A DNA stretch of 64,000 bases from Erysipelotrichaceae bacterium (GTDB taxonomy: Bacteria; Bacillota_I; Bacilli_A; Erysipelotrichales; Erysipelotrichaceae), in NCBI GenBank assembly GCA_022772735.1, contig JALEZD010000018.1, forward strand, positions 186,001 to 250,000, in the 5' to 3' direction. The position numbers were made by a program, and so were the translations under genes. The notes under the pieces were generated by a model. The model was given only the letters and a program-made list of their open reading frames with translations. It was not told the origin of the DNA and ran no database searches. Positions 57,768 through 64,000 of the stretch are shown piece after piece. Position 1 is the stretch's first letter. The number at the start of each line of letters is the position of its first letter.

Positions 57768-59987
57768 TTATTCACTTCTAAATGTTTTTAACCAATAATG
57801 ATTATTATAAATGTCAGTTAGTCTATAACTATAAATTAAATTTGGATTATTTATATAAATATTACTTAAAGTTAAATCATTTGAAACAACATATACATCA
57901 TTTAAAAAATGTTTCTCAACTTTTTTACCATCATAACTATGATAATCACAAACAAACTGAAGTTTATCACCTTCAACAATGTCAATTAATCCTTTTGCCT
58001 CTTGGTGTGCATCATCATAAACTTTTCTAGCACCTAAAACAACACCATTTTCATTTTCACTTGAAAATTCAACCATAATATTTACAAATTCATCATTCAA
58101 ATATGCTGGAATATATCCTTGTATCTTATAATAATCCCCATTAACCTCTGTTGATAACATTTTGTATGAGACTATATTATCATTTAATGCTAGCCAAGAT
58201 TTATCATAATCAATAATTAAATCTCCATTTTCATTAAAATCAAAAGTATTATCAAGTCCCAAATCAATAAATCCATTTCCATCATCAATAAACACATTTA
58301 ATTCAATATCTTTAATAAGTTTCCATTCCTCTTCACTTAAAGATAAAACATTTTTACCATTTATTTGACTTATTTCAAAAGAAGATTGATTAACACTATT
58401 TCTTCCTATTATTTGCGCTATATCAGATAAACTTGAAATATCTAGCCAATCACTACCCCCAAGTAACTGTAAAAAATCTCCATTTAATGCATCATTTAAC
58501 ATTGAACTAATATCTACATTTGTTTGACTTGAATAAGTATTATTTAATAAAGTATCAATTAATGAAGTATGACTTGAACCAGAATTATTTACAACAATTT
58601 GTCCACTACTTGTTAAAGTGGCAAAGTTTTTAACTGCCATACTATAATCTTCATCAATATCAATGTTGTCATAAATTTTAACCATATTATTCATTTTATT
58701 CAAACTAGAATATGGAAAATAAATACTTAGTCCATGTGCATTAGAGATATTTTTACTTCGATTATATTTAACAGCACTTTTTATTACATTAGCTAATGCC
58801 AGGCTTTCTTCACTATTAATTTTTATCGCAAAATCATATAAATCAATTTGATCTAATCTTGATGACTTTGAAAATTCTTTAGACAAACTTCTGGCATCAC
58901 TCACAACTTTAAAGTTATCACTCTTAATTGTTTCAGATAAATTTTTTGAAAAATCTTTTAAACTTTTTACCAATGTAGATTCAAGTTCAGATAAATCAGT
59001 AATTGATAATGTTAACTGATCTTTTGTTGATGTAGAAGAAGATATATAATCATCTATTAATAATTTTGATAAATCCAATGTTGAAATAGATGTATTATCA
59101 TTAAGTGCACTAATCCAATTTGTGTAATACCACCCTGTACCAGGCTCAACTTCTTCTGATGCAATTAAATAATCTGCATGTGCTTTTAATGAAATTGCAT
59201 TTTCCAAAGTAGCCATCAAACAAGCATCAAATCCAACAAAATCAAATTTCACTCCACCTTTTTTAAGCGCACTTGATATCTCATCAATACTCATTGTGTT
59301 CCCTGGAAAATATTCATCATATCCAAATCCATTAACTGAACCTGCACCATGATCCCACATTATTAAGATATTTCTATTTGCAGGATACTTTTTTGAAGCA
59401 AAATTGATAAAATCACTCAAAGTATCTGGTTCACTCATGTTTTTCAAGCCAACTTTATCATCAATTAAACTCATACCTTTATTGTTGATTAAATACCTTT
59501 GGTTTTTACCACTTTTGATAACACTATTTTGCCAAGTCTTAGCACCACCTGTTTCAACAACAATATTTAAATTTTCATTATTAATTTTCGCATATAAAAT
59601 CTCATTCAAATCTTTAGTAGCCATTCCATATCTACTCTCTAGATCTGAACCTACCATATAAATCATTATTGTAACTTTATCACTACCATCACCATTTAAA
59701 ATAGTATATTTTTCTCTTGATAAATCATCAACAGAATAATTTACTTCTTTATCATTTACTATGTTATATTCTGCACTAGAAACAGGCAAAGTATTAATTA
59801 TTGACTGTGTATTTGTAGTAGGTTGTTTAAAAACTAAACTATAAATAACAAACAAAACAATACCAATCAAACTTAAACCAGAACCACCCCTAATAATATT
59901 TGAACCACTGTTTGATGTACTGCTTGAAAAAACTGAAACTGATTTGCCTGAATAATTTCTTTTTCTTGATTTAGGTCTATTTTCCAT
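57768..59987 (-). CDS. Membrane-anchored clostripain-family (C11) cysteine protease
   Basis: A 739-residue protease. A basic cytoplasmic start (MENRPKSRKRNYSGK) and one transmembrane helix (~35-52, SLIGIVLFVIYSLVF) put the rest outside. The C11 core has TIMIYMVGSDLESRYGMATK, ILIMWDHGAGSVNGFGYDEY (catalytic His) and DFVGFDACLMATLENA (catalytic Cys), followed by YLIASEEVEPGTGWYYTNWI. The C-terminal ~300 residues lack a recognised domain. Clostripain relatives cleave after Arg or Lys and are common in gut bacteria; the substrate here is unknown. Confidence 0.89.
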   Translation of the reverse strand: MENRPKSRKRNYSGKSVSVFSSSTSNSGSNIIRGGSGLSLIGIVLFVIYSLVFKQPTTNTQSIINTLPVSSAEYNIVNDKEVNYSVDDLSREKYTILNGDGSDKVTIMIYMVGSDLESRYGMATKDLNEILYAKINNENLNIVVETGGAKTWQNSVIKSGKNQRYLINNKGMSLIDDKVGLKNMSEPDTLSDFINFASKKYPANRNILIMWDHGAGSVNGFGYDEYFPGNTMSIDEISSALKKGGVKFDFVGFDACLMATLENAISLKAHADYLIASEEVEPGTGWYYTNWISALNDNTSISTLDLSKLLIDDYISSSTSTKDQLTLSITDLSELESTLVKSLKDFSKNLSETIKSDNFKVVSDARSLSKEFSKSSRLDQIDLYDFAIKINSEESLALANVIKSAVKYNRSKNISNAHGLSIYFPYSSLNKMNNMVKIYDNIDIDEDYSMAVKNFATLTSSGQIVVNNSGSSHTSLIDTLLNNTYSSQTNVDISSMLNDALNGDFLQLLGGSDWLDISSLSDIAQIIGRNSVNQSSFEISQINGKNVLSLSEEEWKLIKDIELNVFIDDGNGFIDLGLDNTFDFNENGDLIIDYDKSWLALNDNIVSYKMLSTEVNGDYYKIQGYIPAYLNDEFVNIMVEFSSENENGVVLGARKVYDDAHQEAKGLIDIVEGDKLQFVCDYHSYDGKKVEKHFLNDVYVVSNDLTLSNIYINNPNLIYSYRLTDIYNNHYWLKTFRSE

Positions 59988-60010
59988 AATGCTCCCCTTT
60001 TTTTCTTTAT

Positions 60011-60016
60011 ATTATA
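60011..60016 (-). promoter_or_regulatory. -10 box for the clostripain gene
   Basis: Perfect TATAAT on the minus strand; the -35 region is only T-rich. AAGGGGAG precedes the ATG. Confidence 0.45.
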
Positions 60017-60062
60017 ACAAACTTATCTCATAATAAAAAATTTCTATAACAATTGAAAATAA

Positions 60063-60068
60063 TATAAT
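60063..60068 (+). promoter_or_regulatory. -10 box for phoB-phoR
   Basis: Perfect TATAAT with no clear -35, as expected for an activator-dependent promoter. The predicted start at about 60075 leaves a leader of only ~13 nt before the ATG, with no Shine-Dalgarno sequence. Confidence 0.5.
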
Positions 60069-60087
60069 TTTAAACTATTATTTGTGT

Positions 60088-60750
60088 ATGATATATTGCG
60101 TAGAAGACGACATTAGTATATTGGAATTACTTACTTACACACTTAACCAAACAGGCTATGAAGTAAAAGGTTTTAATAATGCATCAAGTTTTTTTTCTGA
60201 GGTACATAATAATAAGCCTAAACTTGTATTACTTGATTTAATGCTTCCCGATATTAGTGGAGTTGACATTTTAAAAAAACTTAAAGATGATGTTAATACA
60301 AACAATATTCCAGTAATTATACTAACCGCAAAAAATAGCGAATATGAAAAAGTTAAAGGTCTTGATTTAGGTGCAGACGATTATATTACTAAACCATTTA
60401 GTATGATTGAACTTATAGCTAGAATTAAAGTTGTTCTTAGAAGGTATGAAAAAGTTAAAGAAATAATAAAATATAAAGAAATTATATTAGACACAAAAAA
60501 ACATTCTGTATACATTAATGACAATAAAGTTCAATTAACTTTAAAAGAATTTGAAATATTAAAAAAGCTTATGCAAAATATCGGCATAGTTTTAACAAGA
60601 GAAAGACTTTTAGAAGATATTTGGGGTTATGAATATTATGGAGAAACAAGAACTGTAGATGTTCATATAAGAACTTTAAGAGCTAAATTAACTCCAAGTT
60701 TTGATTATATTGAAACTATTAGAGGAGTAGGATATAAACTAGGTGAATAA
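60088..60750 (+). CDS. phoB: PhoB/PhoP-type response regulator
   Basis: A 220-residue OmpR-family regulator. The receiver domain (~1-115) has the acidic pair in YCVEDD, the phospho-acceptor Asp in LVLLDLMLPDISG and the Lys in DDYITKPF. The winged-helix domain (~125-220) ends in RTVDVHIRTLRAKL and ETIRGVGYKLGE. I use the ATG at 60088; a TTG two codons earlier is in frame. There is no ribosome site. It overlaps phoR by one base (TAATG). Neighbouring phoU-pst genes make phosphate control likely. Confidence 0.92.
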   Translation: MIYCVEDDISILELLTYTLNQTGYEVKGFNNASSFFSEVHNNKPKLVLLDLMLPDISGVDILKKLKDDVNTNNIPVIILTAKNSEYEKVKGLDLGADDYITKPFSMIELIARIKVVLRRYEKVKEIIKYKEIILDTKKHSVYINDNKVQLTLKEFEILKKLMQNIGIVLTRERLLEDIWGYEYYGETRTVDVHIRTLRAKLTPSFDYIETIRGVGYKLGE

Positions 60751-62039
60751 TGAAAAAAAATATTTTTAAAACTATTTTAATTACTTCGATTACAATTAGT
60801 ATATCTGCATTTTTGATGAGCTCTTTTATAATTTACAATCAAGCAATTGAAAAAGTTAAAATGGTTGTATTTAATCATGCATCAACATTAAAAGAAATAC
60901 TAGATAACAATCCAAGTTATTTAACACAAAATAATCTTCAATCTAATTTAAGAATAACACTAATAGATAAAGAAGGATTTGTTTTATATGATAACTTTGT
61001 TGATACAAAAAACTTAGATAATCATTTATTAAGAGAAGAAGTACAAGAAGCAATAAATAACAAACAAGGTTACTCAATAAGAGATTCAAACACTACAAAC
61101 ACCAAATATATATACTTTGCGACAATATTAAAAAATAACAATATAATAAGAGTTTCGTATGAATTTAACACATTATCAGATAACTTAAAAGTTCAAATAA
61201 TTCTAGTTTTTTTAGTAATAGTAATACTTTTAATAATATGTTTGATTTTTTCAAGTTATAAAATAAATCAAATTATTAAACCAATTAATACTTTAGATTT
61301 ACAAAATCCATTAAACAATAAAACATACCCAGAATTAAGAGAATTACTAGAAAGTTTAGAAACACACAATAATTTAAGAAAAGAATTTAGCGCAAATGTA
61401 TCTCATGAGTTAAAAACACCTTTGACATCTATTTCTGGTTATGCTGAAATAATGGCAAATAATATTGCAAAAATTGAAGACCATCAATCAATAAGTAAAA
61501 AAATATATGATGAAGCACAAAGACTTTTAGAAAAAATAAACAACATTATTAAAATATCTAAACTTGATGAAAATAAAGTTGATACAGACTTCACTCAAAT
61601 AAACTATAAAAATCTAATTTTAGAAATAGTAAATAATCTTCAAAGTTTAATAAATAAAAACAATTTAAAATTAGAGCTAGAATTAGAAGAAATAACAGGA
61701 AATGGTATTTCTTCATTAATATTTGATGCAATATACAATATAATACAAAACTCAATAAAATATAATAAACCTAATGGTTTAATAAAAATCAAATTACACC
61801 AATTAGATAATAATATTTATATACGAATAAAAGACACAGGTATTGGAATAGATAAAGAAGAAATACCACGAATATTTGAAAGATTTTATAGAGTAGATAA
61901 ATCAAGGAGTCAAATTATAGAAGGAAGTGGCTTAGGCTTAGCAATAAGTAAACATGCAATTTTACTCCATAATGGTAAAATCAATGTATATTCAAAAATA
62001 AATGAAGGTTCAACATTTGAAATAATCATCCCAAAATAA
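60750..62039 (+). CDS. phoR: PhoR-type sensor histidine kinase
   Basis: A 429-residue membrane kinase. Two transmembrane helices (~8-28 and ~148-170) flank an extracellular sensor of ~115 residues. The HisKA domain carries the phospho-His in NVSHELKTPLTSISGYAEIM. The ATPase domain shows the N box NIIQNSIKYN, G1 DTGIGIDKEEIPRIFERFYR and G2 GSGLGLAISK. There is no obvious PAS domain, unlike larger Bacillus PhoR. It pairs with phoB and converges on phoU-pstBA. Confidence 0.92.
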   Translation: MKKNIFKTILITSITISISAFLMSSFIIYNQAIEKVKMVVFNHASTLKEILDNNPSYLTQNNLQSNLRITLIDKEGFVLYDNFVDTKNLDNHLLREEVQEAINNKQGYSIRDSNTTNTKYIYFATILKNNNIIRVSYEFNTLSDNLKVQIILVFLVIVILLIICLIFSSYKINQIIKPINTLDLQNPLNNKTYPELRELLESLETHNNLRKEFSANVSHELKTPLTSISGYAEIMANNIAKIEDHQSISKKIYDEAQRLLEKINNIIKISKLDENKVDTDFTQINYKNLILEIVNNLQSLINKNNLKLELELEEITGNGISSLIFDAIYNIIQNSIKYNKPNGLIKIKLHQLDNNIYIRIKDTGIGIDKEEIPRIFERFYRVDKSRSQIIEGSGLGLAISKHAILLHNGKINVYSKINEGSTFEIIIPK

Positions 62040-62095
62040 AAGGAGTATTAGTAAATAGTAAACATATGTTTATCTATTACTATTAACTCCTTTTT
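62038..62095. terminator. Bidirectional terminator between phoR and phoU
   Basis: AAAAGGAGT (62038-62046) pairs with ACTCCTTTT (62086-62094), and GTAAACATATGTTTA forms an inner palindrome. T runs on both strands serve the convergent genes. Confidence 0.82.
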
Positions 62096-62741
62096 AGTTA
62101 AATTCAAATCTTTGACCTTTTTCTTGATAAATGATGTGTTCACAAATATTTTTAGTATGATCTCCTGCACGTTCTAAATTTTTAATAAGTCGCATAACAT
62201 TTACAGTTTCATCTAAAAATTCTTTGTTATTTTCACTCAACTTATTTTTAATAATTTCAACAATTTCATTATAAACACCATTTATTTGTAAATCTTCTTC
62301 TGCAATTTTAAATGCCCAATCTACATCTGCATTTTCATATGCTTCCATTGCATGAGTAAACATTTTCAAAAACAATTCATTTAAAGTATTTATCTTTGAT
62401 AAAATATCCGCATCTATCTTTTCATGTTTAATCGCAAACTTTGCGATACCTTTTGCATAATCACCAATTCTTTCTAACTCATTGGCAATTTTAATACTAG
62501 AAATTACAATTCTAACATCAATTGCAACTGGTGAGTATAGTACAACTGTTTCTAAAGCAACATCATTTATTTCAGTTTCTTGTTTATTTATATAATCATC
62601 TGTTTCGATAACCTTCAAAGCTTTTTCTATATCATGATTATTTAATGAATCAATAGCCATTTCATATAAATTAACAACTTTTTTTGCCATTGAAGAAACT
62701 AAATTTTTAAGAATAATATTTCTTTCGTCTAATTTGTTCAT
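62094..62741 (-). CDS. phoU: Phosphate transport regulator PhoU
   Basis: A 215-residue all-helical protein with two PhoU repeats. Metal-binding-type motifs are ELERIGDYAKGIAKF and NLERAGDHTKNICEH. It mediates Pst-dependent inhibition of PhoR under high phosphate. Its ATG overlaps the pstB stop (TAATG), with GGGAGG upstream. Confidence 0.95.
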   Translation of the reverse strand: MNKLDERNIILKNLVSSMAKKVVNLYEMAIDSLNNHDIEKALKVIETDDYINKQETEINDVALETVVLYSPVAIDVRIVISSIKIANELERIGDYAKGIAKFAIKHEKIDADILSKINTLNELFLKMFTHAMEAYENADVDWAFKIAEEDLQINGVYNEIVEIIKNKLSENNKEFLDETVNVMRLIKNLERAGDHTKNICEHIIYQEKGQRFEFN

Positions 62742-63496
62742 TATCCAAACCTCCCTGTAATATAATCTTCTGTTCTTTTATCTTTTGGATTTTGAAATAT
62801 ATTTGAAGTGGTATCAAACTCTATTACTTCTCCCATCAAGAAAAATGCAGTATAATCACTTATTCTTTTTGCCTGTTGCATTGAATGTGTAACAATTATT
62901 ATTGTATATTTTTCTTTTAATTTATCTATTAAATCTTCAATTTTTTTAGTTGATATTGGATCTAAAGCACTTGTTGGTTCATCCATCAAAATAACTTCAG
63001 GTTCCATTGCGATAGCTCTTGCAATACATAGTCTTTGTTGTTGTCCACCAGACAATCCTAATGCATCATCATTAAGTCTATCTTTTATATCATCCCATAA
63101 TGCAGCATTTTTTAATGATTCTTCAACAATTTTATCAAGAATTTTCTTATCTTTTACTCCTTGACACTTTGGACCATACGCAACATTTTCATATATACTC
63201 ATCGGAAAAGGATTTGGTTTTTGAAAAACCATACCAACTCTACTTCTCAAATTAACTACATCCATTTTCCCACTATAAACATTTACATCATCTAAAAAAA
63301 CATTTCCATTTACCCTACAATTATCAATTAAATCATTCATCCTATTTAAACACCTTAAAAATGTAGACTTACCACAACCAGACGGTCCTATAAAAGCTGT
63401 AACTTTATTAGAATAAATATCCATTTCAATATTTTTTAAAGCTTGTTTATTTCCGTAATATAAATTTAAATCTTTTACGCTAAGTGCTAATTTCAT
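62741..63496 (-). CDS. pstB: Phosphate ABC transporter ATPase
   Basis: A 251-residue ATPase: Walker [20 protein letters not shown], PstB-type Q-loop [19 protein letters not shown], signature [16 protein letters not shown], Walker [15 protein letters not shown]-loop IVTHSMQQ. It overlaps pstA by 4 bases. Confidence 0.97.
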   Translation of the reverse strand: MKLALSVKDLNLYYGNKQALKNIEMDIYSNKVTAFIGPSGCGKSTFLRCLNRMNDLIDNCRVNGNVFLDDVNVYSGKMDVVNLRSRVGMVFQKPNPFPMSIYENVAYGPKCQGVKDKKILDKIVEESLKNAALWDDIKDRLNDDALGLSGGQQQRLCIARAIAMEPEVILMDEPTSALDPISTKKIEDLIDKLKEKYTIIIVTHSMQQAKRISDYTAFFLMGEVIEFDTTSNIFQNPKDKRTEDYITGRFG

Positions 63497-64000
63497 ACTA
63501 ATTTCCTTTCGAATTTTTTACCAAATACCCTTAAAATTACATTTAATATCATTACAATAATAAGTATTATTATTGAAACTGCTGAAGCTAGCTCCATGTT
63601 TGGATTTTCTTGAACCATAAATGAATAAATCATCACAGCTAAACTACTACCACTAGAAGATATTTTAGGTGCATCATTTACAAATGTTCCCATTGTATAT
63701 ATAAGTGCCGCAGATTCTCCAATTACCCTTCCTATACTTAACAAAACACCTGTTAAAATTCCATTTATACAACAAGGTAAAACTACCTTATAAATTGTTT
63801 GAAAATTAGTTGCGCCTAAAGACAAACTCCCTTGTCTTAAAGAATCAGGAACGTTATCTAAAGCATCATTTGTTGCCTTAATTATAGTTGGCAACAAAAT
63901 AATACTCATAGTTAATCCACCTAATAATATACTTGTAGAATTAATATTTACAAGCTGAGTTATTGGAAACAAAACTGTAACTCCAACTAATCCATAAACT
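63493..64000 (-). CDS. pstA: Phosphate ABC transporter permease PstA, C-terminal part (runs off the right edge)
   Basis: The visible ~169 residues are the C-terminal half of a membrane permease. The loop [20 protein letters not shown] and [20 protein letters not shown] is the EAA-type ATPase contact, then [16 protein letters not shown]. The frame stays open to base 64000, so the apparent start at 63972 (a TTG) is not the real one. The pstS and pstC genes are expected just outside the window. Confidence 0.93.
   Translation of the reverse strand, partial: VYGLVGVTVLFPITQLVNINSTSILLGGLTMSIILLPTIIKATNDALDNVPDSLRQGSLSLGATNFQTIYKVVLPCCINGILTGVLLSIGRVIGESAALIYTMGTFVNDAPKISSSGSSLAVMIYSFMVQENPNMELASAVSIIILIIVMILNVILRVFGKKFERKLV

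Overview
The window looks like a chromosomal segment of a very AT-rich, low-GC Firmicute (Bacilli or Mollicutes-related, for example an RF39-, Erysipelotrichales- or Acholeplasmatales-like gut lineage; this placement is inference). The grounds are G+C clearly below one third, strong AGGAGG-type ribosome binding sites, TTGACA/TATAAT promoters, a Firmicute-style rpsF-ssb-rpsR-yybS-gdpP-rplI-dnaB string, an HPr with the regulatory serine, and CcpA-like cre sites. TGA works as a stop (malQ, the uridine phosphorylase) and Trp is TGG, so this is not the Mycoplasma code 4. Nearly all genes lie on the minus strand, as expected for one replichore arm with genes co-directional with replication. No stretch of more than 300 bases lacks a gene. 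I see no tRNA, rRNA, CRISPR array, insertion sequence or prophage.

Layout, left to right. 1-3.1 kb: the N-terminal part of pyrG behind a promoter plus leader terminator, a CcdA-TlpA thiol-disulfide fusion, and uppP. 3.1-14.7 kb: a maltodextrin regulon (malE-malF-malG-secreted amylase-malQ, an oligo-1,6-glucosidase, a divergent LacI-type regulator and a maltodextrin phosphorylase) with two identical 14-bp operators. 14.7-21 kb: a nucleoside uptake operon (BMP lipoprotein, ABC ATPase, two permeases, uridine phosphorylase, IclR regulator) with twin operator-like repeats. 21-24.5 kb: pgk-tpiA-eno. 24.5-40.1 kb: glycogen synthesis (glgC-glgD-glgA), glycogen breakdown and branching (glgB-glgP-pullulanase, followed by a DUF885 lipoprotein, ung and folC), and phosphoglucomutase. 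40.2-40.5 kb: ptsH.

40.5-50.2 kb: a core block read right to left as rpsF-ssb-rpsR-yybS-gdpP-rplI-dnaB-M23 peptidase-walJ-HtrA-like-rlmH. The HtrA-like protein has lost all three catalytic residues. 50.2-57.7 kb: an AlaT/AlaR-like aminotransferase and Lrp regulator pair, a SHIRT-domain surface protein with a noncanonical sorting tail, and the class Ib ribonucleotide reductase genes nrdH, nrdI, nrdE and nrdF. 57.8-64 kb: a membrane-anchored clostripain-type protease, a PhoB/PhoR pair on the plus strand, and phoU-pstB-pstA, cut by the window edge.

Together the sugar genes form an almost complete route. Extracellular amylase releases maltodextrins, MalEFG imports them (the ATPase is not in the window), and MalQ, phosphorylase and glucosidase give glucose and glucose-1-P. 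Pgm joins this to glycolysis, and glgC/D/A/B store surplus as glycogen, which the second phosphorylase and pullulanase mobilise. I found no clearly novel defence or mobile system. The most unusual items are the triple-dead HtrA, the palindrome-carrying promoters (surface protein, ptsH, nucleoside operon), the pyrG leader hairpin and a strongly strand-biased TTGCGA hexamer.
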